Positions 34,880 to 46,323 of a stretch of DNA of 64,000 nucleotides are shown in pieces. The stretch spans positions 39,147,047 to 39,211,046 of the forward strand of contig NC_061510.1 in assembly GCF_022539505.1 (NCBI RefSeq), read 5' to 3'. The notes beneath the pieces are model-generated. The model did no database searches. It was not told where the DNA came from and was given only the letters and a program-made list of their open reading frames with translations. The DNA is from Lolium rigidum (lineage: Eukaryota; Streptophyta; Magnoliopsida; Poales; Poaceae). A program made the translations under genes and the position numbers. Position 1 is the stretch's first letter. Each line of letters starts with the position of its first letter.

Positions 34880-34909
34880 CCCGTGGCAACGCACGGGCAT
34901 TTGTACTAT
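34880..34909 (+). other. Helitron 3' hairpin and terminus
   Basis: A perfect 6-bp stem CCCGTG/CACGGG with loop GCAACG, followed 9 bases later by CTAT where CTRRT is expected. Confidence 0.7.
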
Positions 34910-36290
34910 CTTAGAAATATGAGCAAGATTAAGAAAAAATAATCAAACAACTTATACACATACTGACATACACTACATTTCCCCTGGTGTATATAGATTA
35001 GATTGGGTAATCTTGCAAATCTCTTCATGTTTACAAATATTGTCATTAGAACTCGTCGACCAGCAAGTAAAACAAACTAAAACAGGGCAAACAAAGAGAT
35101 ACAAACAAAGAGAATTATTCTCCGACTAATTATGATGTAAAAAAACGTCAATTACTACTTTTTTTTAAATGAGGAAATAACTTTGTGTGTCCGATTACTT
35201 ACGAAGAACACTGTTGCCGAGTTAAGTATGAAAAGCCAGCAATACATCTAGGGCCAAGCACACTCTAGTAATGGCGTGCCCAACACAAGAAGCTACACCA
35301 ACTACCAATAGAGTCACTCGGTAAAACTAGCGGACCGACAACTAGTGTAGGAGAGAAGAAGTCATATTAGATTACTTATAATGAGAGTAACATAGGTAGT
35401 AACATACACATATAAACAATGTCAACTAAGTATTTAGATGTCATGGCATGTCATTAAATGAGGATATAGATGCTTGTATTAACTAGCTATGTTACCATAA
35501 CATCACATTTTTCAACATAAGATGAGTCTACAACCTACTCCGTAATAAATATGACTTTACATGATACTATACATATGTTACTAACCGCTGTGAAGGTAGT
35601 AACATCGATTAGTAACATGTGCATGTTACTATTCTATGTTACTTCCCACTATGACTAGTCTTAGGCTGATGACTCGTTTCCAGAGACGAAGCAAACACTA
35701 CATAAGATTATGTGCTCATTATTTCTCCCGACAAGGGACGACCAACATTGATGTCAACCCCATCACCCACATAGCACAAGATCAATATCGCCAACGCTGA
35801 AAAACTCTTGGTGTGCCCGTCACAACATCCCACCGCTCCACCTCACCCCGCGCTGACCCACGTTCTGATGCCTCTATCCGATGTACCACCCTCCTCCGCC
35901 GAGTTTCAACGTGGCACATGAGTTGGAACTCGTAAAATCAAGTTGCACATCACACAATGACCTTGTAGAACATGCGACCCGAGATCGCCACAACTGCTAA
36001 GATCATCTACAAAGACTTCTTGTTGTGCAGCGCAGTTCTCCGAGTACCTTCTTGTTGTGAGTTGAGGGTGATGGACCGGCCATGCTTGGGCTAGTGGATG
36101 ATGAGACATTGTTGCGTGAAATCCTTCACTAGTCGATGGACAAAGCCACATATGTAAAGCTAGTGGGTGTTGTTGCCTTCTTGAAGGTGTCATGGGTGCG
36201 CCGTGATCTTCTCCTTTATCAAGGTACCACCAGCGAAACTCTAGATCCTCGAGGATCAAAAGGTGGTGTCTCTTTAGCGTCACTTCTCTT
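34910..36290. other. Spacer with a Tourist MITE
   Basis: Holds a Tourist MITE (35370-35660) and, around 35700-36150, degraded repeat sequence. No gene is supported. Confidence 0.45.
35370..35660. mobile_element. Tourist-type MITE, 291 bp
   Basis: Flanked by TTA on both sides (35367-35369, 35661-35663). Same family as 15010-15285 but in opposite orientation. It ends ACTTCCCACTATGACTAGTC. Confidence 0.82.
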
Positions 36291-36294
36291 TTTA

Positions 36295-36612
36295 GGGCAT
36301 CATGTTTTCGGATTTACCTCATATCTGTATCGGTTTACACGATATGGCACATTTGGAAGGAACGCGACGAAGATTTTTTCTGGACAAGTCAATGCCAGCC
36401 ACAACTATGGCAAGCTTGATCACATTTGACATAGAGTTGCTTAGTAAAGTGAAGTGTAGATCATGGCATTATCCTGAGCACGTTCATTCTCTTTGTTTGT
36501 TTTTTTTTTGTCTTAGCCTGCAGGTGAGTTGTTTTCATATAGATGCACTTGTGTTCCATCTTCTTTAACTATTGGGGTTTTCCTTTCCTTTTCTTTAATG
36601 CAAAAGTAGAAA
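36295..36612 (+). pseudogene. LINE 3'-end fragment
   Basis: The + strand reads TIWHIWKERNEDFF.. (36330-36370), the motif W.IWKERN..F near the end of grass LINE ORF2. It is followed by a T-rich tail and no open frame. It faces the minus-strand LINE at 36630. Confidence 0.5.
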
Positions 36613-36629
36613 TCCTACTTTTTCGGAGG

Positions 36630-38300
36630 GGTAAAGCTCTCTTTATTACTCAACAATCATAGGTACAATACAAGTATATGGGGTTTGCAGGAACCACAAG
36701 CGACGACCATTCAGTAAATCTAAGAGAGCTAAGAGAGCTACGAGCTAAGTCATGCGCATGAACATTCGATGATCGGCTTCATGAGTGAAGATAACTTCCA
36801 TGAAAGCTTGTTTCCACTACTGATTTTAGTAAGGATATAAACATATTTAGCAAACACTAATTTCTCAAGCATTTGTCACCTCTAGACAGCCAGATGATAT
36901 CAAAAACCTTGATAACTGCAGACCAATAGCCAGCGCAAGGCCTTCACCATAGGCAATGGCTTCAAACGTTGCTGGGTTGGATATATTAGGGAAACCTAGG
37001 GCGGATGACCCAAACGAGATCCATCATGTCTCCTACATATATATTTCAGCCACAACCCCATGTTGGTCAGTCCGAGACACCGATTCAACCACATTGATCT
37101 TTGCATAGTCCCCTAAAGGTGCGGTCCATCTCGTTGCCCTAGGTTGAACATGTCGATCAGTCAGCCTTGCCCGTGGTGGTGTGAAGCACTAATATTCAGG
37201 TTTGCCATGAATTTCTCAATGATTTTAAAATTCGAGAACGGACTCTGGAATAATTCTTCATGGATGGCCTTGTGACGAGCAGACCAAACAGCCCCTCAAT
37301 GCAACAACGATGTGAACGAACTAAGCTTAAGATAAGGATTCAATCAAAAAGAAGATCCACTCCTTAGCACCTCGGCACTGGTTAATGGATATGTGACCTA
37401 CAAATTCATCATGAATTAAAGCCCAAACACTGAGTGACATTGCGCAATACAACAGAGAATGCCTCCAATCATCATCAGCAACGTGGCACTGCACTCAGCG
37501 ATGACAACCATGTTTCAATGGTGCCTAACTAAATTTATGGGTATACTCGGATGATCCAGTCTCCAAAGGAAAGCATGGATTTTGCTAGATACTTTGACCT
37601 TACACATCTTGCACCATAACTTCTGTTGACTAGTAGAGGAAGAGCTAGACTGTCTTTGCTCTGACCAATCTTATCAAACCTTCATCGTATGAACCAATGC
37701 TTGATAAGCAGAGCATAGAGTAAATAAACCCGTCTTCTCAAACTGCCAAACCCAAAAATCCTCTTGTGGCGTTGTACAAACTGGAATGGATTTAATTGCC
37801 TCAATATCCATAGCTATAAAATGTTGCTCCAAGATCTCATTGTGCCACGTACATGATGAGTGCTCAATCAGTTTAGAAACCAAAATAGCGGTGTGCGGCG
37901 CATGCAACGATCAGTAACATCCTGGCACCCCTAGGGATGAAGTTGTCCCACCACATCCTGGTTATAGCTCCATTGCGATACGTTTAATGAAGCCAAGCTT
38001 CAAGGCACCAGGTCCCTCTAAGACAGCTCTCCAAATCGGACTAGGCCGACCACCCAAATATGGTTGCATAATGTCACCATTCGGAAGGTAAGCTGCCTTT
38101 AGTATCCTAGCGCCGAGTGAATTCGGATCATCTATAATTCTCCAGGCATGTTTGGCTAATAGGGCCAAGTTAAACAGTTCAGTATCTCTAAATCCAAGGC
38201 GTCCCATAAACTCAGGAATTATCATAGTATCCCAAGATATCCAAGAAGGTTTTCGCTCTCCATGTTTGCTTCCCCACTAGAAATCTCGCAAAAGAGTAAA
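36630..38300 (-). pseudogene. Degraded LINE (reverse-transcriptase C-terminus and zf-RVT region)
   Basis: Minus-strand pieces: WGSKHGERKPSWISWDTM then GRLGFRDTELFNLALLAKHA and RPSPIWRAVLEG (38280-37962), followed by FWVWQFEKTGLFTLCSAYQA (about 37760-37700) and further remnants down to a 3' end at about 36630 (AATAAAGAGAGCTTTACCCC). This is the standard order for grass L1-type ORF2. Several frame breaks, old. Confidence 0.72.
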
Positions 38301-38440
38301 TTTTCTTGCTTAAACCCCTAGGCATTTTTTAGAATCAAATTTGAAACACACACGGAAAAACAAAGAAAAAGAGAAATTTACCATCAAAAGATGAGCAATT
38401 ATCTTCCTGTGCCTTTAAACGGTCTTGGAGAAGACATGTA

Positions 38441-38815
38441 TTGTACCACCCTCTAAATGATAGCATGATACCAATCCTCAAAATTCAGATGTTTAAGTTT
38501 ATAAAAAAATCAATATTATGAGTGTTCACAATATGCATATGTTCACACATCCCTAGAATTTTTATAACCAAATTTGGAACAAAAAAAAGACAAATTGATA
38601 TGTGAATAGTGTCATTTATGCTTTTATCTTTTGTGACACTATTTATGTGGGATTTATCTTATTTTCTTTGTGTGTGTTTCTAATCTGGTTCATGAAAATT
38701 CTGGGGGATGTGAATACACACCTTGTGAACACTCACATTTTTTTCTTTTTTTTAGAAACTTGAAATTTTGAATTTTTTGGACTGGTGTCATGATATCAAT
38801 TTAACGGTGGTATAG
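38441..38815. mobile_element. MITE with long (~130 bp) terminal inverted repeats
   Basis: The left arm starts TTGTACCACCCTCTAAATGA. The right arm, reversed, reads CTATACCACCGTTAAATTGA and continues in register through GAGTGTTCACAA and the CCC.AGAATTTT block. The element is about 375 bp and flanked by TA. It can fold into one long hairpin. Confidence 0.7.
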
Positions 38816-38817
38816 TA

Positions 38818-38940
38818 CTTCCGTCTCGTGAAAGTTGTCTTAGATTTGTTAAAATTTAAATATATCTAGACACCATCTAGTATGCAGACACATCTAAATT
38901 TAGACAAATCTAAGACAAGTTTTGTGGATGGAGGGAGCAT
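38818..38940. mobile_element. Stowaway MITE
   Basis: Starts CTTCCGTCTCGTGAAAGTTG after TA and ends ACAAGTTTTGTGGATGGAGG. The inverted ends share TTGTCTTAGATTTG. It directly abuts the long-TIR MITE. Confidence 0.75.
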
Positions 38941-39505
38941 AGATATAGATATATTCTCATGTTCTTTATCATTAAAAAAGAGATGCTGTCAACTAGACGA
39001 AAAAGTACGGGCACTAAACCTCTGACTCTTTCTTCCAGCTTTGCGAATGATTATAGGCATTTCCTTTCCGTACGTACGCGGTGAGGTAACCAAATTAGCA
39101 CGTACTTGCATGCTTGTTTATCCACCTCCCAGTCCATGGTGCATGTGATGACATCGCTGGCGCTCACGGCCTCATGTTCATCGGAATTTCCTTCGTCGTA
39201 TTCGAATCCTCACCCTTAATTAATCTGCCAACCCCACATACGAGAGACGAAAGGAATGCCAAATCACTCCCAAAATACAGTTAACTATGCAATTAACTAT
39301 AGCATCATATCGGAGTACAGATCCATTTCTAGCCTGCAAGTACGGAGCTACTACTGCAGATTATGGAACATGCAGCTAGCGTCCAAGAAAGATGTTATCT
39401 TGTCACTGCATGCTAAGTTAGTTTTCAGGGGGAGCTTCGTAGAAGCCAGGATATGGATCGATGCCATGTTCTCTGTCATTCCCTGACAATTCTCGTCCCT
39501 TGGTT
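38941..39505. other. Upstream region of the third expansin
   Basis: Promoter-side sequence without a gene. Confidence 0.45.
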
Positions 39506-39507
39506 CT

Positions 39508-39518
39508 CCTATATATAC
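39508..39518 (+). promoter_or_regulatory. TATA box of the third expansin
   Basis: CCTATATATAC, about 155 bases before the ATG at 39670. Confidence 0.7.
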
Positions 39519-39669
39519 TGTACCGCCCTACCTTCACTGGAAACTCACCAGTACGGCAGTACACTTCGCCTGAATTGACTTCGCTCCGACTTTGCACAGT
39601 TCTGTGCCTCCCTCGATCTCCCCCGTACGTAGCTGTAGCCTGGAGTGTTCACTGCCCTTCTCAACTGAG

Positions 39670-40610
39670 ATGGACAGATTGCTCGCACTGTTCGTCGTCG
39701 TCCTAGTTGCTGCCTGCTTTGCGCCGGCGCGGGCAGGCTGGAGCCAAGGATCGGCCACGTTCTACGGCGGAGCCGACGCCTCTGGGACAATGGGTAAGCA
39801 ACGCATGCAGCTTAACTGTGTCGCCATTTTGATTCTGCTAGTTCTAGTTCTTGATAGACATGGTCATAGTTCTTGATGTTTGTACGTGTGCGCATATGCA
39901 GGTGGCGCGTGTGGGTACGGGAACCTGTACGAGACGGGGTACGGGACGAGCACGGCGGCGCTGAGCTCGGTGCTGTTCAACGAGGGCGCATCGTGCGGGG
40001 AGTGCTACCAGATCGCGTGCGACGCCTCTAAGTCCACGTCGTGCAAGCCGGGCGCCGGCGCGGTGACCATCACGGCCACCAACGTCTGCCCGCCCAACTG
40101 GGCGCTCGCCAACAACAACGGCGGCTGGTGTAACCCGCCGCGCGCCCACTTCGACATGTCGCAGCCGGCATGGCTGAACATCGGCGTCTACAAGGCCGGC
40201 ATCATCCCAATCCTCTACCAGAAGTAAGTGGCCGGGATGCACCTACCTACGCCAACTAACATCATTTATACTGATGCTGTTGCTGACGACGATGCAGGGT
40301 GAGGTGTTCGAAGCAAGGAGGGATCAGGTTCACCATCGGGGGTTTCAACAACTTCGAGCTGGTGATGATCTCGAACGTGGGAGGTCCCGGGTCCATCCAG
40401 TCGGTGTCGATCAAGGGGGAGAAGACGGAGTGGATCCAGCTGACCCGGAACTGGGGGGCCAACTGGCAGTGCAACGCGGCGCTGGTCGGCCAGCCGCTCT
40501 CCTTCGCCGTCACCTCCACCAACGGAGAGACGATCTACATTAACGACCTTGTGCCGTCCTGGTGGAAGTTCACCATGACATTCACCAGCAACCAGCAGTT
40601 TACCTACTAG
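39670..40610 (+). CDS. Alpha-expansin (EXPA family), copy 3
   Basis: Three exons, 39670-39793, 39902-40223 and 40298-40610, with GT-AG introns, give 252 residues. The signal peptide covers 1-22 ([19 protein letters not shown]). Domain 1 carries [51 protein letters not shown] and an intact HFD ([11 protein letters not shown]). Domain 2 has [19 protein letters not shown] and WGANWQ, and the protein ends [11 protein letters not shown]. Exon 2 is 322 bases, identical in length to copy 2, and the intron positions match copy 2. The protein is secreted to the cell wall. A CACTA transposon begins 14 bases after the stop codon, so the native 3' UTR has been displaced. Coding sequence is intact. Confidence 0.97.
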
Positions 40611-40624
40611 TAGTGTAGCTAATT

Positions 40625-43140
40625 CACTACAGGAATGGACGCATACGCCGACGGCCAGCTGCCCTCGGCGTAGCCATGTTTGGCCCTCGGCGTAGGCTAC
40701 GCCGACGGCAGCCCTCGGCGTATGGCGTCGGCGTTTAGGTCCCTCGGCATACACAACATTGCCGTCGGCGTAGCCCGGCCCTCGGCGTAGCACGCTACGC
40801 CGACGGCAAAACCGTCGGCATACAAATTTGAATTTTCTTTTTTCCAAAAAAATATTCAAAAAAAAATTCGAAAAAAAAAATTTATATGCCGAGGGCTTTG
40901 CCGTCGGCATAGAGTTTTAAAAATTTTCAAATTTTAATTCTTTTTCACCATTTTTTTTCTTTTTTTACTTGTTTATCTTTCACCCATACACTTTTAACTC
41001 TAAGTACACTTAATCCTATGTCAAATTATAATCATGGTTAAACTTCCCGGCCGGTCACCCATCCTCACACTACTCCAACCTCAGCACGTTTAACTTTTTG
41101 GTTCCATTCGGATGAGCTTCCCTTAAAGAATTGACACCTTACTGATAATAATAGCCTATCAACCCTATTAACCCTTGGATCGTGATGTCACAACTCTTTA
41201 TTTTTGAATTCCAAATAATTACATAAGTAAACAACAATGAATATATAAGTAACAATGAATAATAATATTGAATTCAAATAACATTAAAATGATTTTATTT
41301 TTTTGGTTTTTTCTATTTAATATGGAATAATTGATATCTTTAAATCAAAAAATCGAAATTCCACAAATAATATGTCTAAATCGATCAGAAAAATGAGAGG
41401 AATCTAAATATAACATCCATATTATCATTTGAACCTAAAAATTAGAGTAATCCAAATATGACGTCCAGCTTGCCATCTGGCCAAAATGGCCCCCTCGGGA
41501 GATGCGAAATGGCCGTACCGGACGCGCTGGTGCACCGTTCGCCAACATGCTAAACGGAAAAAAATTAGCACATAAAGTGATGTGTTATAGACCTAAAAAC
41601 ATTTTTCGTGAAATTTATTGAGCGATGGAAAGTGTACCCCTAGTTCAAATCCGGTCAGTTTCCAGCGGATTCGGCGGGACACCGCAGGAAGCAACAGTGA
41701 TTTCCAGATAGCTAGCATGCACATATGGCATGTTATATGTGGTGCGGAGGCGGTGTCCTACCACTACGCGGATGTCTCGCGCAATACTAAAATACGCCTC
41801 ATGTTGTCGCTTCACAAAAAAACTCGTTTTGGCACCCCGAAAATGAAAAACCATCGCCCATGGGTCGGATTGGAAATCCGCTCCCGGGGCCATGCCTTCC
41901 TTCCTGTGGACCACGCATGTGCCAAATATGGCCTCGTTCCGACAAACTATGCGGTGTCACAGGCCGTTTCCTACTCATTTGCCCTAAAACCATAGAACTC
42001 CGGACGTGATAGCCTCGTTTGTGAAGGGTTTTCCAAAATAATCGCCGTATCCTAATTCTAATTTTTGGAGTGGTTACTAGGACACATAAAATGACGCCAT
42101 GCGGCTCCAAGGGATTTTCTAACTTAGTTTAAATTGTCATCCGGCTAAAACGGCCCCCCACGGAGATGCGGTATGGCCGTACCGGGCTCGCTGGTGCACC
42201 CGTTCACCATCGCGCTAAACGAAAAAAAATTATCACATAAAGTGATGTGTTGTAGACCTCAAAACATTTTTCCCATAATTTATTGAGCGACGGAAAGTGT
42301 ACCCCTAGTTCAAATCCGGTCACTTTCCAGCGGATTTGGCGGGACACAGCAGGAAGCCGCAGGGATTCCCAGATAGCTAGCATGCACATATGGGATGTGA
42401 TATGTGGTGCGGAGGCGGTGTCCTACTAGTACGTGCAGGTCTCGTGCAATACACAAATACGCCCCATGTAGCTGCTTCACAAAAAAAAACCGTTTGGCAC
42501 CCTGAAAATGAAAAAATCATCGGCCATGGGTCGAATTGGAAATCCGCTTCCGGGGCATTGCTTCCCATCCCAGGGACCACGCACGTGCCAAATATGGCCT
42601 CGTTCCGACAAACTATGCGGTGTCACGGACCGTTTCCTACTCATTTCTCCTAAAAGTCATAGAACTCTGGACTTGATAGCCCTATTTGTGAAGGGTGTTC
42701 CAAAATAACTGCCGTATCCCAATTCCGTCTTTTGAAGTGGTTACTAGGACACATAAAATGACGCCATGCGGCTCCGCGGGATTTTCTGACTTCGTTTAAA
42801 TCGCCATCTGGCCAAAATGGGAACCCGATGACATATAAGAAAGTGTTTGAATTGTTACTATATTAACATGATATACATGATTCAAATATGCATGATTTTG
42901 ACATAAACGGATAGAGGATGTTTTCTGAACATTTTGATACCTTATACGCATTTTTCTGACATCATATGAATTAGTTATGTTTTTTACAAAATTAGACAAA
43001 TTTGACAAATAGTCTACGCCGAGGGTGGCCGTCGGCGTAGCCCTGTCTACGCCTAGGGCCAAACATATACCGAGGGCTGCCCTCGGCGTAGACTTCGCTA
43101 CGCCGACGGCAACGATACGCGGGCAAACCCTGTCAGCAAA
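40625..43140. mobile_element. CACTA transposon (CACTACAGG.. end) with TACGCCGACGG subterminal repeats
   Basis: Begins CACTACAGGAATGG at 40625. The next 200 bases and the stretch 43012-43120 are packed with TACGCCGACGGC / GCCCTCGGCGTAG in both orientations, the subterminal transposase-binding-type repeats of this CACTA group. The centre contains two ~665-bp direct repeats (41472-42800) and no transposase. The right terminal CACTA motif is not found near 43140, so the right end is missing or further away. It is non-autonomous as seen. Confidence 0.78.
41472..42802. repeat. Two tandem ~665-bp direct repeats inside the CACTA element
   Basis: Units start at 41472 and 42136, and a third begins at 42803 before diverging (GCCATCTGGCCAAAATGG / GTCATCCGGCTAAAACGG / GCCATCTGGCCAAAATGG). 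The periods are 664 and 667 bases, with about 90% similarity by eye. Not coding. Confidence 0.88.
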
Positions 43141-44875
43141 CGTAGAGGGAAATACCCCATTTCGTCCCTCTCACCTCCCGCGCCACTAGATCGCTGCCTG
43201 CACCACCTCTCTCCGCCTCTGTCATATCCCAACATCAGAAAAGGCCAGCCCCCCGAGCAAACACACCCCGAACCCCCGACCTACTGCGCCGTCCACCGTC
43301 CATACACGCCCGCCAACAGTTTGGGGGCCATTCCCTGCCGTCCTACCCGTGAGGTGTTTGACGTTTCGCCGGCATGGATTCCGATGTCGAGGAGATGGTT
43401 GTGTCTGCTAGAGGAAGAGGCCAAAGATGCTTCTACCGCAGCTGACGATGACGAGCATATGAAGATTCTCTCTTGCCTCCTAGCCATGTTGGCACGGTTG
43501 GTTTTTCCTCGATTGAGGAGGCTTGCCTATGGAGTGATATACATGATAACTACATGCGCATGGCCGGCTTAACTGCCATTGACTGCATGTATCGCTTTTG
43601 CAGGGAAAAAGAGTTTGGTTTGCCTGGTACCCTGCTCTTTTCTAGTTGAAAGAACAGATGACGAATGTGATGATTGCTTGCGCGATCTTGAACAACATGA
43701 TCATTGCGAGTGAGCGGGAACATCTATGGCATGACAATGAACCATGGCACCAGTAGGATCCTCTTGTGGATGTTGATCACCAGGTACCGGCTTCATTCTT
43801 CCTCGCCATGCATCAAGAAATCTGAGACACAGCCATCATCAACTCCAAGATGATCTAGTGGATCATTTGTGGATGATCAAAGGAGGGGCCTAGTGGATTA
43901 TTTATGAGCTTGCTTTGTTGTGCTTTTTAATCTTAGGTTTATGTTAAAACTAAGTTTTTAAATTTATGTGAGGCCGTTTGTGGGTGGGGACAGATTTAAT
44001 TCAAATATGTGAACCGTGTCACTGTTTTGAGAGTCCGTTTGGGAACCGCGGCTGGAAAAGCTGCTGCCACCATACAAATCCCCCCCCCCCCATCCCATTT
44101 TGCCGAAAAAACGGCTATGCCAGAGGCCAAAAGGGGGGGGGGGAGTGGAGATGCACTTATCTTTTTTTTTGTAATATTTATGTACATACATCTCTTTTTG
44201 GCCGATATATATTAATTGTTAGTTCACTGAACTCGGGCATATTGGGCTCCTAGGTTGACAGCTAACGTTTCTGCAAAGATCTATACGAAGGAATGCATGA
44301 TTATTCGATGCCAACATATATGCTATGAACCAATTTATTATCCCGTTTGACGCACCCTACATTACTGCTCTTTCTAACTTTGGCACTAAACCAACATGAA
44401 AGGTCGATCGTCGAAAATTCTTCCTTTATTTTTTCTTTTCCAGCGGAGCTAACCTCTTTCCATTAATTGCTCAATGAAAATACAAGATCTTTGCCCTTTA
44501 ATTTTAAATAAGCGAGTCATGTGTCCTTTTTGTTTTTCTCAGCTGGAGTTTTTACTGTTGAAGATATTGGATGTATGACATCCAAGAGAACGGTTAGAAA
44601 ACATATTCTCAAATCATAGCATTCTAAACTTGAGGATGAAGCTCCATAATGAGATATATTTCAGCAAGTACCACACACAGGACAAAAATGGTGTCTGAAT
44701 TTTTTTGGTGATGCATGAATTCATTTCATTAGTTGTTCATTTGTTCTTTTTGTGATTTTAATTTGTAGTTATTGTGTTAGAACAAACAATTTTAGCAAGC
44801 CTATGATGATTTGACTAAGGTGACAATTCTTTACCTTAGTGACTAAAGTTATATAACCTACTGTGTAGGGAAAAT
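43141..44875. other. Degraded region, no supported gene
   Basis: 43180-43570 has gene-like GC content. The + strand frame from 43375 reads MDSDVEEMVVSARGRGQ, and another frame reads ADDDEHMKILSCLLAMLA, which loosely recalls the N-terminus of Harbinger-type transposase ORFs. It is too broken to call. C-run (44081-44092) and G-run (44132-44143) flank a short GC-poor segment. Confidence 0.3.
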
Positions 44876-44878
44876 CTA

Positions 44879-45243
44879 ATTTGGCTCATGGGTGCATATG
44901 AACCAATTATGTGAAAACACATTTCAAAATGTCAAACTTTTCTGAAATAAAATTTCGCATGTACATCTGGACATTCTATGTTTGTACACAAGTTTTCAAT
45001 TTTTATTTTTATTTTTGGTGCCCCATGTAAAAAGATAAATTTTGATATCCAACATAACTATTCGAGGGACATTTTATTTTTCATTTTACACAGACCATAT
45101 AGAATTTTATTTTGCTCGGAAAGCTTGTGTGTGAACATAGAATGTCCAAATGTACACGCCAAATTTTATTTGAGTTCTTTTTTAATATTTTATTTAGTTT
45201 TTGCATTATTTATAGTAGGTTCATATGCACCTACGAGTCAAAA
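44879..45243. mobile_element. MITE-like element with inverted ends
   Basis: The left end TTTGGCTCATGGGTGCATAT and the right end ATATGCACCTACGAGTCAAA are inverted copies (about 25 bp with a few mismatches). An internal inverted repeat pairs CATCTGGACATTCTATG with CATAGAATGTCCAAATG. About 365 bp, no ORF. Confidence 0.72.
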
Positions 45244-46320
45244 CACCACCTCCGCTGTGTAGGCTCTAGAGTGTGGAAATGTTTCCTAATACATGTAGGT
45301 TCTTAGCTTGCCATTGTTATGTTTTTTGTTGCAAATTGTACAGGTAGGATTATAGACGGAATATTTTTATGTTGGCACATGATGAAGATTAAGATGGCGG
45401 ATGATCAAGAATTGTATGGAAACAGAAGCTCGTTTCTGCGTTGAAAATGTTTTCTTCTCTTTCTTTTCTATTTTTTTTTGTAATTTCAGAGATGTTTGGT
45501 TTGCGTTTAAAAGAGACTTTATTTCTGTATGTATAAAAACAAAAGGAATTATTGCTAACACATCTTTGGGGGCATTAAAATTTCTTTCAAAAATTGTAAC
45601 TATGCTTCCTCTTATCACATGCAATTTTATCATTGTTTGTTTTTTCAGTTCCAAGACTAAAAATGGCATCTTATTATTCCTCTTCTCTATATTTTCACTT
45701 AAAGTATTTCTTGTTTTTTAACTACAAGTGTTTTTACCTATTGTAACTTCTAGTTTTTTATATTTTCAGTCTTGTGTTTTATACGAGTTATCATTTTATT
45801 TTGAAAAAATTGATTTTCGTGGCGGTAGGGGCTATAGGTCAGTACTTTTAGCTGCTAATTTTTAAGTGCAGCCCAGTTCCAAGCCTGAAGAAAGGAGGAA
45901 GAACCAGATCAAGGGAACCTGAAAAATATTTTTGTGTCAACAATAGCACAAGAAGAATGATCAACATAAATTCAAGGTTTCGTTCCAGGTTTCAAATACG
46001 CAAACAGAAACAAAAATCCATCTTGAGTTCTGTTCAGCCGTCAATTTATCTCATTCATCAGTTTAAATTGTGCTTCATTTTTTTTTGTGTTTTTGCAGTT
46101 TAGTTGTGTCATTTCTCTAATTTACTCCTTTCGTTTCTCCCAACATCAATTGTATATTTCAGTATATTGTTTCCGTTAATGATACATTAATGCAAAAAAT
46201 TTACTTACGAAAGTAAGAGACAAAGGTGTGTGCCTTCATTATTACAATAATACTCACCTTCCTTTTATTCCTAAAGTTTTGTTGATCGTTTATTTGTCCA
46301 AGTCTGGGCCGTTCCTTTTT
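45244..46320. other. AT-rich spacer
   Basis: Nothing recognisable. Confidence 0.5.
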
Positions 46321-46323
46321 GTG

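Larger units (their letters stand above)
28967..34909 (+). mobile_element. Probable non-autonomous Helitron with captured gene fragments, 5.9 kb
   Basis: The left end TCTACACTACTTAAAAAGGA, preceded by A, resembles grass Helitron 5' termini. The right end has the hairpin CCCGTG-GCAACG-CACGGG (34880-34897), then CATTTGTACTAT. That is the usual grass Helitron terminus except that the final CTRR-T reads CTAT, as if one purine were lost. No target duplication is visible, as expected for an A^T insertion. Inside are three recognisable host fragments, all on the + strand: G-type lectin receptor kinase (29190-29816), 2-oxoglutarate dehydrogenase E1 (32466-32800) and BAHD acyltransferase (33450-33620). 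There is also a reverse-oriented LINE (31193-32190). No Rep/helicase is present, so it would depend on another element. A Pack-MULE is the alternative, but no long terminal inverted repeats are seen. Confidence 0.7.

Noticed and set aside
36295..38300. One continuous LINE across 36295-38300
   Set aside because: The left fragment reads on the + strand and the right on the minus strand, so they are separate insertions.
43321..43572. Possible Harbinger transposase or DEAD-like small gene
   Set aside because: Only short acidic phrases match in mixed frames. No DDE motifs.
44081..44143. C-run and G-run as a possible quadruplex or inverted repeat end
   Set aside because: Homopolymer runs of 12 with unreliable length. 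No loops or flanking duplication that define an element.
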